Positions 24,937 to 32,671 of a DNA stretch of 34,050 bases are shown piece after piece. The notes under the pieces are model-generated. The model was not told where the DNA came from. It ran no database searches and was given only the letters and a program-made list of their open reading frames with translations. Numbering within the stretch: the first letter of the stretch is position 1; each line of letters opens with the position of its first letter. Source of the stretch: Methanoregulaceae archaeon (GTDB lineage: Archaea; Halobacteriota; Methanomicrobia; Methanomicrobiales; Methanospirillaceae). The DNA is taken from assembly GCA_018432765.1 (NCBI GenBank), contig JAHDSI010000080.1, positions 1 to 34,050 of the forward strand. The letters run 5' to 3'. A program made the position numbers and the translations under genes.

Positions 24937-26100
24937 ATGAATATCATGAAGACTCCCTTCCACCTGATGCTCGTTCCAACTCTTGGCTGCCCTGCACGAT
25001 GCAGGTATTGCTGGAGTTCGGAGGAAGGGTCACCCACTATGAGCATCGAGACTGTCAAGGATGTTGTCAGGTGGATGCGGGATTTCCAGGATAATCCGGT
25101 GACGATAACGTTTCACGGGGGGGAGCCTCTCCTTGCGGGGGCAGAATTCTTCCGCACGGCGCTCCCCCTTCTCTCCGAAGGTTTATCCCGCCTGTCGCCG
25201 TCTTTTGCCATACAGACCAACCTGTGGAGAATGACACCTGAAATTGCCGAAATACTGGCTGAATACTCGGTTCCTGTCGGTTCAAGCATAGACGGCCCTG
25301 AACACATCAATGACCGGCAGAGAGGCACAGGCTATTTTAAAAAGACCCTGCGGGGATATGAAATTGCCAGGGCACACGGGCTCGACGTGCGGTTCATCTG
25401 CACGTTCACATCGCAGTCTGTCGAAGCAAAGGAAGAGATCTTCAATTTCTTCCTCAAGAACAATCTTACACTCAAGCTGCACCCGGCATTACCATCCCTG
25501 AGAGATGATAAACCGGAAGAATGGGCTCTATCACCGGAAAAGTACGGCGAATTGCTGCTTTATCTCCTGGACAAGTCCCTGGACCACATACACGAGATCG
25601 AGGTCATGAATATCAATGATCTCTGCAGGTGCGTGTTTACCCGCCATGGAAATGTCTGTACATTTGCCGATTGCATGGGTTATACGTTCGCAGTCGGGCC
25701 GGACGGAGATATATATCCCTGTTACCGGTTCATTGGAATGGCCGAGTATGCAATGGGAAACGTGGCCGACAACCCGGGGATAGAGGAACTGGCAGAATCT
25801 CCGGCATGGAAGCTCATGCACCGGTTCAGGGACTATGTTGATGAAGAATGCAAAGAATGCCGGCATATCAGGTACTGTCGCGGGGGGTGCCCGTATAATG
25901 CAATCACACCTGCAAAAGGAGAGATTAAAGGTGTCGATCCCCACTGTCCGGCATACAAGATGATATTTGATGAGATCTCGGAGCGCCTGGACGCGGAGAT
26001 GTTCGAATCTCCCATGATGGAAATGGGAGGATTCGGCGCGAAAAGGGAGCGGATGAAACCCGGGATTATGTCTCTTGTACACAAGATGGTTTCGGGATAA
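24937..26100 (+). CDS. radical SAM/SPASM protein-modifying enzyme (anSME-like)
   Basis: The protein has 387 residues. The radical SAM cluster motif is C18-x3-C22-x2-C25 (GCPARCRYC), and HGGEPLL near residue 67 is the SAM-binding GGE motif. The C-terminal part carries a SPASM-type cysteine set (CTFADCMGYTFAVGPDGDIY, CKECRHIRYCRGGCPYN, HCPAY) for two extra Fe-S clusters, as in sulfatase maturases and peptide-modifying enzymes. It resembles the peptide-modifying enzymes described in methanogens, but no small cysteine-rich precursor gene was found nearby. The frame is open upstream to 24766; that extension lacks family features. The gene appears monocistronic. Confidence 0.85.
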   Translation: MNIMKTPFHLMLVPTLGCPARCRYCWSSEEGSPTMSIETVKDVVRWMRDFQDNPVTITFHGGEPLLAGAEFFRTALPLLSEGLSRLSPSFAIQTNLWRMTPEIAEILAEYSVPVGSSIDGPEHINDRQRGTGYFKKTLRGYEIARAHGLDVRFICTFTSQSVEAKEEIFNFFLKNNLTLKLHPALPSLRDDKPEEWALSPEKYGELLLYLLDKSLDHIHEIEVMNINDLCRCVFTRHGNVCTFADCMGYTFAVGPDGDIYPCYRFIGMAEYAMGNVADNPGIEELAESPAWKLMHRFRDYVDEECKECRHIRYCRGGCPYNAITPAKGEIKGVDPHCPAYKMIFDEISERLDAEMFESPMMEMGGFGAKRERMKPGIMSLVHKMVSG

Positions 26101-26356
26101 TCCTTTTTCCCGCATAAAACCGGAGGCAGATTCCCGCCCGCGTCAGGGTATTTTTTTGGATTCACAGGGTTGGACGAAAAGTCTAAAAAACCGGGTTTGA
26201 AGAGCTCTCCTCTCACCCGGTGCGCGTCAGAAAAAAACGAATAATCTGTGCCCAATTCCAAATAAGGCAGATTTTGGCTCAAATTTCCGGAAAAGACAAT
26301 TAATGAGGCGATAATATTGAAAAAGGCGGTCAAATATCCTTTGGAATGATACAAAA
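26101..26356. other. intergenic stretch between radical SAM and AdoMetDC-like genes
   Basis: This stretch holds no recognisable gene. It is AT-rich toward its right end, where the promoter of the next gene begins. An A7 run (26231-26237) is the only notable local sequence. Confidence 0.4.
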
Positions 26357-26364
26357 GTTTAAAT
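26357..26364 (+). promoter_or_regulatory. promoter of the AdoMetDC-like gene
   Basis: A TATA-like gtttaaat predicts a transcript start near 26386. The leader ends in GGAGAG just before the ATG at 26418. Confidence 0.5.
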
Positions 26365-26417
26365 CCGGGAGATCAAACCTCTAAGAAATAGTTCGTGAGA
26401 ACTAGCGTTGGAGAGAG

Positions 26418-26846
26418 ATGATGCTCGAGATGAAACACAAGAAGATCGTCCGCCCTGGAAAGGACGAAGACGTTGTACAGAAGTTTAGAAAAGAGAATGC
26501 CTGGGGTTTGTGCACAAGTGTTGACCTCAAGGACTGCAATCCGGAGACGATACGAAACCCGGAAAAGATCCGGGAGTTTATCATTGAGCTCTGCGATCTT
26601 ATCGAGATGAAGAGATTCGGGGAACCTACAATTGTCCATTTCGGACCAAACGAGAGGGTGGCAGGGTATTCAATGACACAGCTCATTGAGACATCGCTCA
26701 TATCCGGGCACTTTGCCAATGAAACCGATTCCGCGTACCTGGATATCTTCAGCTGCAAGGAGTATCACCCGGAACAGGCGGCGGAGTTCTGCAGGAAGTT
26801 TTTTGAAGCCGGATCTGAAAAGCACACAGTCCTGTTCAGGTACTGA
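26418..26846 (+). CDS. S-adenosylmethionine decarboxylase-like protein with altered processing motif
   Basis: The protein has 142 residues, close to prokaryotic SpeD/SpeH proenzymes. These cut themselves at Glu-Ser to form a pyruvoyl group and decarboxylate AdoMet for polyamine synthesis. The equivalent stretch reads ETSLISGHFANE: Ser93, His98 and Glu102 match positions of the canonical SHISIHTWPE, but the residue before Ser is Thr and the His after it is Leu. LDIFSCK (Cys113) matches the catalytic Cys region. It may be an active variant or a repurposed relative. A second ATG follows immediately (26421). No other polyamine genes are nearby. Confidence 0.7.
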   Translation: MMLEMKHKKIVRPGKDEDVVQKFRKENAWGLCTSVDLKDCNPETIRNPEKIREFIIELCDLIEMKRFGEPTIVHFGPNERVAGYSMTQLIETSLISGHFANETDSAYLDIFSCKEYHPEQAAEFCRKFFEAGSEKHTVLFRY

Positions 26847-26872
26847 GGAGAGACCTCCTCACGTGGATTTTT
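26844..26872 (+). terminator. hairpin terminator of the AdoMetDC-like gene
   Basis: TGAGGAG-AGAC-CTCCTCA (26844-26861) is a perfect 7-bp stem that starts in the stop codon. It is followed by a short T run (about 26868-26872). Confidence 0.6.
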
Positions 26873-27411
26873 CATAGAATTACTCATACGTACTCTTTGC
26901 CCTGGGGGTGGCGATAGATGGAGGGGTGTCGATATCCCCAAGAATCGTTTCATTCCCCTTTTTCGTTGATATAAGCCATTTTGGAAAAATCGCGCTTATT
27001 ATACCGAAATTATCTCAATACCTATCGATCAAGGGCATATCCCACGAAGATATGCGTTGACGATCCTGGTCGGATTTGGATATTGGATCCTTCCCCGAGA
27101 TATTCTCCCGGGTGATGTATGCCGAATGCCACAGGAGACCGGCCGGGATGATCATCCCTGGAGCAAACAGATCGATTCACTATCAGAAAACTCTGTCTCC
27201 TGCAAAAATGGGGGTGCTCCTGATATTTGATCACCTGATCGATAGGGGGGGTTGATGCCAGATTCTGGGGGTGTCCGGCAAAATGAAAAAACCAGGTGAC
27301 ATATCAAAGAGCACTATAGATTGTCATCTTTCTGGTTAAAAAATTTTCATATTAGTGTCTGCCTGATTGGCTCATAACGGACAAAAATACCTCTCTTCAG
27401 GAGGATTTTTT
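26873..27411. other. gene-poor intergenic region
   Basis: No convincing gene or RNA is seen. Short G runs (27246-27252 and around 27268) and an AT-rich tract (aaaaaattttcatatt, about 27340-27355) are present. The AT tract could be a promoter for the tiny reading frame that follows. Confidence 0.35.
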
Positions 27412-27561
27412 TTGATCGCAGGAAACCCGCCGGTCTCGACGATTACGTGGTTTGCATCAACCGGTTCATGGGGATGTGCAGGAGGTGAAATGAGGGAATT
27501 TTTTTACGAGGGCAGTTCACGCCTGTCTACCAGTCTCTTTGGGCGACCTTTGGTGCGGTGA
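27412..27561 (+). CDS. possible small protein (49 residues), doubtful
   Basis: A TTG at 27412 is preceded by AGGAGG at ideal distance. A second, in-frame ATG at 27490 follows a near-perfect AGGAGGTGA. The product is 49 residues from the TTG (MIAGNPPVSTITWF...) or 23 from the ATG (MREFFYEGSS...). The last third overlaps the end of the ligase gene on the other strand. No family is recognised. The two strong ribosome binding sites are the only reason to list it. Confidence 0.2.
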   Translation: MIAGNPPVSTITWFASTGSWGCAGGEMREFFYEGSSRLSTSLFGRPLVR

Positions 27562-28868
27562 AGTTCAAGCCCTCCTGGAGGAGCGATATGGAAGACTATA
27601 TCAAAATTCTCCCCGTATGCATCTGCAAGGCGTGGCTTGAAAGAGAAGAAAGACTCGAGAAAACGATCCTGTATCAACGTGCTGTCAATTGTGCCGGGAT
27701 CCATGCATTCCATGCTGACTCTGAGTACTGCGCTCTCTTCATCCTCCTGCTGGTAGACGAAGGCTTCGTATTCCCCGGTGAGATAATCCATGTTATCCCT
27801 CTGGAAGACCCCTCTCTCGATATCCACCCGGTTGACAGGGGTTTCAAGTACCCATACCGTCTCCGCTTCACGCTCCGGGGAGAAGATCTTCATATGGGTT
27901 CTTCCGCACGGGCATCTCTCCCGTGTCAGCACCACGGTGGTATCTTCTGTATCGTAATTCAGGAGCAATGTCCCGCACCGTTCTCCGACAGGGATGAGGG
28001 TCGTCAATACGGCACGCCCGCATTCCCCGTCTTTTACGAAAGACTTCAAACCGGGATCATATACATCAAGGTGGACCAGGTCTTCAGGGACATGAAGGCC
28101 GTCCGTCTCCGCACATTCGCCGCACATGGTCCCTTCGGTGCTCCCATACGTGTTGTATACATCCAGCTGCCATAATTCAGCGAGATATGAACGGGATTCT
28201 TTTGCAAAACTCTCTCCTCCAACCACCAGGCGCTCTAACGAGGTCTCTTCCGGAGAGATACCCTCCTTCTCAAGCCTTCTCGCAAGTTTCAACAGCTTGA
28301 ACACGCTGCCGACTATCGCGGTGGGTTTATACGACGAGATCATCCTGACGGGGAAGTTGCACTTTCCGGTAGGGATTATGGTCATTCCAATCTCCCGTGC
28401 TGCAAGTGTCATCGTGTTCGCACCAACATTCATTCCATATGATGCGCAGATGATCACCCGATCCCCCGTTCCAATGCCCTGCGAGAAGAAGATACGTGCG
28501 TATTTCTCTGCGTATCGTGTCCAGTCCTGCCAGGTAAGAAAGAAACTCTTTGGAACTCCGGAAGTTCCGCTCGTCTCATGAATGGTATAAACATCCTCCC
28601 AGTCGACACTTTTGAACATGAACTCCCCGGTCACCGGGGGCTGGTTTCTCCTGATCGAAGCACTTGAGATGAGGGGAAGTTCGAGGAGATCGCCATGTTC
28701 CCGTATATCTCCCGGATCAACATGATTCTTGTTGAACCACTTGCGATAAAACGGGGAATGATCGTATGCATACCTGACCGTGTAACGGAGACGCTCGTCG
28801 ATACACGCATCGAGATCGGATCGCGGCATTGTCTCAATCGCCGGATTGAATATTTTTGGAATATCCAT
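27504..28868 (-). CDS. ftsA: coenzyme F390 synthetase-like adenylate-forming ligase
   Basis: The protein has 454 residues from the chosen ATG (MDIPKIFNPAIETMPRSDLD). It belongs to the phenylacetate-CoA ligase/F390 synthetase family, with the adenylate-binding loop TSGTSGVPK at 99-107 and YNTYGSTEG in the middle. F390 synthetase adenylylates F420 when methanogens meet oxygen or lack hydrogen. A cysteine set (MCGECAE and RCPCGRTH) suggests a bound metal. The frame continues upstream to an ATG at 28970, but the extra 34 residues look unrelated to the family; no strong ribosome binding site marks either start. It is divergent from a double rubredoxin. A different acyl or aryl substrate remains possible. 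Confidence 0.75.
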   Translation of the reverse strand: MDIPKIFNPAIETMPRSDLDACIDERLRYTVRYAYDHSPFYRKWFNKNHVDPGDIREHGDLLELPLISSASIRRNQPPVTGEFMFKSVDWEDVYTIHETSGTSGVPKSFFLTWQDWTRYAEKYARIFFSQGIGTGDRVIICASYGMNVGANTMTLAAREIGMTIIPTGKCNFPVRMISSYKPTAIVGSVFKLLKLARRLEKEGISPEETSLERLVVGGESFAKESRSYLAELWQLDVYNTYGSTEGTMCGECAETDGLHVPEDLVHLDVYDPGLKSFVKDGECGRAVLTTLIPVGERCGTLLLNYDTEDTTVVLTRERCPCGRTHMKIFSPEREAETVWVLETPVNRVDIERGVFQRDNMDYLTGEYEAFVYQQEDEESAVLRVSMECMDPGTIDSTLIQDRFLESFFSFKPRLADAYGENFDIVFHIAPPGGLELHRTKGRPKRLVDRRELPS

Positions 28869-29082
28869 TGAGGAGTGTGTATCGATATCGCGCATGTAAA
28901 ACATTTGTATTCGGGCTGTATGCCCTTGACCATAACGGCTGGAGATGTTTGTTTCACCGTGTATCCGCATGAAAGATCGGAGTATTCAGCTGAAACGAGC
29001 CAGTCCGGAATTGAAATCTCCGTGTCTGAAGATTACGGAACCGGGTACGTGCCATATCGTGAATGAATGGTTCCGAGAGAGA

Positions 29083-29097
29083 TATCTATAAATTTTA
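29083..29097. promoter_or_regulatory. promoter of the double rubredoxin gene (possibly shared)
   Basis: The sequence tctataaattttatcc reads as a TATA element on the plus strand, with a predicted start near 29118, just before the ATG at 29132. Its reverse also resembles a TATA box facing the ligase gene, with a leader of about 190 bases. Confidence 0.5.
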
Positions 29098-29131
29098 TCC
29101 GAGAAAACAACCTGTTGCCAGTGGTGTGTGA

Positions 29132-29515
29132 ATGACAAAGCAAACCCGTTATAAATGCAAGATCTGCGGCTACATCTATTCGCCGCTGAGAGGTGAACCG
29201 CATAACGGAATACCCGCGGGAACTGCGTTTGAGGATCTCCCGGAGAGCTATGTATGCCCTATCTGCGGTATGCAGGGAAAAGGCAAAATTGGCAAGTGGG
29301 GATTTGATGAGTGGGTTCCCACGCGGTATCTCTGCTCCGTGTGTGGGTATGTGTATGATCAGAAGCGTGGTGAACCACATCGGGGAATAAGAGCAGGCAC
29401 AGCGTTCGAGGATCTTCCGGACGATTATACCTGCCCCATATGTGCACTCGACCCAAAAATTGCCAAGGAATTTGGGAAGGTGTTCAAACAGGGATTCGAA
29501 CCCCTGGATATTTGA
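29132..29515 (+). CDS. double-domain rubredoxin
   Basis: The protein has 127 residues and two rubredoxin domains in tandem. The first has cysteines at 9, 12, 42 and 45 (CKICGY...CPICG), the second at 68, 71, 101 and 104 (CSVCGY...CPICA). Each set of four binds one iron, giving a two-centre electron carrier. The domains share [15 protein letters not shown], indicating internal duplication. Rubredoxins in anaerobes feed oxygen- and superoxide-reducing enzymes. A partner enzyme is not in the window, but the divergent F390 synthetase-like gene fits an oxygen-response context. Confidence 0.92.
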   Translation: MTKQTRYKCKICGYIYSPLRGEPHNGIPAGTAFEDLPESYVCPICGMQGKGKIGKWGFDEWVPTRYLCSVCGYVYDQKRGEPHRGIRAGTAFEDLPDDYTCPICALDPKIAKEFGKVFKQGFEPLDI

Positions 29516-30019
29516 TAATACCTCTTTTTCTTCCCCCACATCTGGTCTGGAAAGGATGAATGAACCAGATGCATCTTCTGGGTGCTGCCCTCCGCAACAC
29601 CCCCTCGCGGTCTAGTGGGCTACCTGCATCGCCGCTTCCAAAGGACGCTCCTGCGTCGGTTGGAGTGTCCCAATCGGGATGAAGGCAATCACTCCGTCTG
29701 TTCTCTCTCCTCACACGATCGCGAAGAGGTTTTCCAACGAATAATTGAGAATTTGCCGCCGGACCAGGACACCTGGTATTTCTCGATTTGTCATGGTCCC
29801 AATCCTTGTTCCACACAGGTAATCTGGAGATTGCGAATTGGCCGTTTTGTATATCGCATCATACGGTTCATGCTGTTTATTCTGCATATTTTCAAGTCAA
29901 AAAGCGATACCAGTCCCGGGAATTTTCATCGTTGCCGATAACGACCAGCAACACGGGACACCCTGCCTTCGTCTATTCCTGAATCGGTCCCCGAAGGTTC
30001 TCAAAATTTTTGAGATTAT
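29516..30019. other. intergenic region with a possible decayed hairpin repeat
   Basis: No convincing gene is seen. On the minus strand around 29575-29615 the sequence has the layout G-run, GGAGGGCAGCACCC, then GATGCAT. This recalls the hairpin repeats at 32.0-32.5 kb and may be an old copy. The rest is AT-rich and featureless. Confidence 0.3.
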
Positions 30020-30029
30020 GCTATATATC
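30020..30029 (+). promoter_or_regulatory. promoter of the Usp-GNAT fusion gene
   Basis: The TATA-like gctatatatc is followed about 25 bases later by the likely transcript start near 30050. That leaves a leader of about 20 bases before the ATG at 30070. Confidence 0.5.
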
Positions 30030-30069
30030 TTCATGACAGAATGTAGAATACGGCAGCGTGAAGTGCGAA

Positions 30070-31404
30070 ATGTTTGAAAAGGTATTGTTACCAACAGATT
30101 TTTCTCTGGATGCCAACAGGACCCTGGAATACGTTCATGAGATTCCTGGAGTACGGGAAGCAATTCTGCTGCATGTGACAGAAGAGGTCCGTTCGGACGG
30201 GAAAGCCTGGATTGCAGGGAAGGATTCCGTCTCCCCGGCAGATCGTGCATGGAGATCACTCCAGAAAGAGAGGGAATTTTTGGCGGCGAGAGATCTTCAT
30301 GCTGTCACGAAGATGGTGGGCATGGAGAGCGGGGATATAGCAGGGGCCATACTCGCATACGCTGAGAATGAAGAAGTATCGCTCATCATGATGGGATCAC
30401 GGGGAAAAGGCATTGTCGGGGGGTTTATCCTTGGAAGTGTATCGGCAAAGGTACTCCGCAATGCACGGACACATGTCCTCATCACCCAGCACCGCCAATC
30501 AACCAAAAAAAACATCGGAAAATGGGGTGATCCCCAAAAAGAGCAGCAACCGGGGCCTCTGTTCCGGAAGATTCTCATCCCGGTCGATTTCTCGCGGTTG
30601 TCCACCGAGGTTATCGAGTTTGCAGGGGATATTGAAGGGATCGAAGAGATCGTCCTGCTTCATGTCATCTCCCATGGCGAGAGCAGGAAGGAACTGGAGA
30701 CGAGGATGAAAGATTCATACAACAGGCTCCAGTACCTCTCGGGCAAGCTCGATTATGACCTCACGGTCAGGATCCATATCCGGTTTGGCAGTCCCGCCGA
30801 AGAGATCTGCACCCTCGCCGAAGAAGAGGGGGTTGGCATGATCATGTTCTCCCGGTTTGGGGTGACCGGAGAGATCAGGGAGATCCTGATAGGGGGCACG
30901 GTACTGGAAGTTGCGAAAAAGGCGAACAGGCCGGTTTTTGTGAAATATCCTGCCTTCTCACCGGTACTGATGGCAAGGGAGCTGCAGCCGGCCGAATACC
31001 CCCTCGCAGAGGAGATCTGGACACAGTTTCGCCGGCAACAGGCGGATCAAAAGACCGACAGGATATTTGGTCTCTTTATCGGGGAGACTCTCGTATCCGT
31101 GGCGCGGTGCAGGCGCTACCCGGGTGGCCTGGCGGTGGACGGTGTCTTTACCCGCGACGAGTTCCGGGGGAAGGGGTACGCCACACGGGTTATGGACCGG
31201 CTTGTCGCATCCTGCGGGAAAGAGACGTTATACCTGCACTCTCCACAGAAGCTTGTGAAATTCCACGAATTGTACGGATTCGGAACAATCGGTATGCATG
31301 AGATCCCGGAATCTGTCAGGAATGGAAGTATTCTCATCATTGGAGAGAGCGCACTGGCCAATCTTCAGCCCATGAAACGGGAACCCGGACCGCCCGTAGC
31401 ATAG
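30070..31404 (+). CDS. UspA-UspA-GNAT three-domain fusion protein
   Basis: The protein has 444 residues. Residues 1-140 are a universal stress protein domain that starts FEKVLLPTDFS and ends with the ATP-binding GSRGKGIVGGFILGSVS (109-125). Residues 165-300 are a second Usp domain (FRKILIPVDFS...), whose ATP loop is altered (FSRFGVTGEIREILIGGT). Residues 305-430 are a GNAT acetyltransferase with FRGKGYATRVMDRL as acetyl-CoA loop. This suggests nucleotide-controlled acetylation during stress, which is inference. The ATG at 30070 gives the normal Usp N-terminus; a GTG four codons earlier is possible. It stands alone. Confidence 0.85.
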   Translation: MFEKVLLPTDFSLDANRTLEYVHEIPGVREAILLHVTEEVRSDGKAWIAGKDSVSPADRAWRSLQKEREFLAARDLHAVTKMVGMESGDIAGAILAYAENEEVSLIMMGSRGKGIVGGFILGSVSAKVLRNARTHVLITQHRQSTKKNIGKWGDPQKEQQPGPLFRKILIPVDFSRLSTEVIEFAGDIEGIEEIVLLHVISHGESRKELETRMKDSYNRLQYLSGKLDYDLTVRIHIRFGSPAEEICTLAEEEGVGMIMFSRFGVTGEIREILIGGTVLEVAKKANRPVFVKYPAFSPVLMARELQPAEYPLAEEIWTQFRRQQADQKTDRIFGLFIGETLVSVARCRRYPGGLAVDGVFTRDEFRGKGYATRVMDRLVASCGKETLYLHSPQKLVKFHELYGFGTIGMHEIPESVRNGSILIIGESALANLQPMKREPGPPVA

Positions 31405-31511
31405 GTGGTCCGGATCTCAATACGTGAAGAGCTCCTGGATATGGCCGGTGCCGGATGTCCGGACAACCAAACAGGGACGATTCACACCTGCTTTCTCTCG
31501 AAGGACGGGGT

Positions 31512-31757
31512 TCATCTCCCTGATCTGTATCCCTGCTCCATTCTCTTCATCATCTCTATGAGCACGGCAAAGACCGCCGCTTCGAGGGGGTCTTTCATCA
31601 TTGCCATGTCGTCGTCTTCGTGCATGCGTATCATGCCAACAAGCTCTTCGGCATAGTCCCGGTCAGCTGCATGCAGGGCTCTTCTCGCCCTCATCCAGCG
31701 ATCGGCGGTAACGAGGAGGTCGTTATGCCCTATGCGGTTATTTCCGGGATCAACCAT
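31512..31757 (-). CDS. small hypothetical protein
   Basis: The protein has 81 residues, acidic and mostly helical in appearance, with methionine-rich stretches (DDDMAMMKDPLEAAVFAVLIE). No family is recognised. Codon use resembles that of the surrounding genes, and no frame on the other strand is better. A ribosome binding site is not obvious before the ATG. It converges with the Usp-GNAT gene. Confidence 0.5.
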   Translation of the reverse strand: MVDPGNNRIGHNDLLVTADRWMRARRALHAADRDYAEELVGMIRMHEDDDMAMMKDPLEAAVFAVLIEMMKRMEQGYRSGR

Positions 31758-31904
31758 AATCCATCAGCCTGATGTTTATCAGGACAAGGATTAACCCGGT
31801 GCCGGGCGGGGCGAAAGTGGCTCTTCGTGAAGGCATTTCCGGCGGAAAACGGGAGTTTTTCCCATTCATACTTTTATTAGATGTTTTCGAGAACCTGCGA
31901 CGCT

Positions 31905-32605
31905 CCCTGGGACTACGCTTCGCCTGCTCCTGTCGCTGCGGCGAACCCCAAAAGGCGATAGGGACTGTAATGGGGCAGAGATGATCAACCCTACACTACC
32001 CCGATCCCCCCTGCCCACAGAATATCGCCTGCGGGGGGTCGGGGGGTGCAACCCCCCCGTCTTCATGTAAAAAACTTTAACCACGTTGCGCTTACCACTG
32101 CCACTCTTCCCACCTGACATCGTCTGCGGGGGCCAGGAGGTGCAGCTCCCCTTCAGCATGCACTTTTATCCGCCCCAGGGGCTAGGCTTCGCTTGCCCCT
32201 GCCACCCTGCGGGTGCCCGGACTACGTCCTACTTGCGGCGAACCCCAAAAACGTGATAGGGACTGTAATGGGGCAGAGATGATCAACCCTACAGTACCCC
32301 GGTCAACCCTGCCTGCCAGATATCGCCTGCAGGGGTTCAGGGGGCGGCAGCCCCCTGTCTGCATGAAAATGAGATTGTTCTCTTCTCTAAAACGAGAAGA
32401 TTCACAAACAGGTAATCAATTACCTCACAGCCCCGGGAAACCCTGTCCACAGGATATCGCCTGCAGAGGGTTCAGAGGGGGGTGCAGCCCCCCGTCAGCA
32501 CGTAAAACTTTACCCACGCTTCGCTTGCCCCTTCTCCTCCGGAGCCCCGGACTTGCGTCCTATCGTTGCGTCGAACCCCAAACTGCGATAGGGCCCGGAC
32601 TGGTT
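31905..32605. repeat. block of composite interspersed repeats, no genes
   Basis: Two modules recur. Module X (about 31911-31968, 32185-32265 and 32516-32600) has cttcgcctg...gcggcgaaccccaaa...gataggg. The first two X copies continue into a nearly identical 40-base tail (ctgtaatggggcagagatga, then tcaaccctac). Module Y (about 32014-32068, 32111-32160, 32312-32368 and 32441-32503) has atatcgcctgc, a G-run, a strong hairpin and gcatg or similar. Small frames on either strand share repeat-derived residues and are not taken as genes. Confidence 0.85.
32041..32057. repeat. hairpin of repeat module Y, copy 1
   Basis: GGGGGGTGCAACCCCCC forms a 6-bp G/C stem with a small loop, inside module Y. The same design recurs at 32338-32356 (cagggggcggcagccccctg) and 32477-32493 (ggggggtgcagcccccc), and in weaker form near 32136-32150. 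Confidence 0.8.
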
Positions 32606-32660
32606 GATAGATAGTCTGATTCCTATAATCGTCGGTCTAATCGAGGGTAGTAACAGCGCC

Positions 32661-32671
32661 TGAAAAAAAAG
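32661..32671 (-). terminator. T-run terminator after mtrH
   Basis: On the minus strand a run of eight T (32663-32670 as A on the plus strand) begins two bases after the mtrH stop. This suits an archaeal T-tract terminator for the mtr operon. Confidence 0.6.

Noticed and set aside
29582-29941. 119-codon frame after the rubredoxin gene
   Set aside because: Residue composition (rich in R, C, H and F) is not protein-like compared with neighbours, and there is no ribosome binding site.
31866-32364. Small minus-strand frames (97 and 60 codons) sharing the segment VGLIISAPLQSLS
   Set aside because: The shared residues are the translation of repeat module X, with no start signals, so they are repeat-derived.
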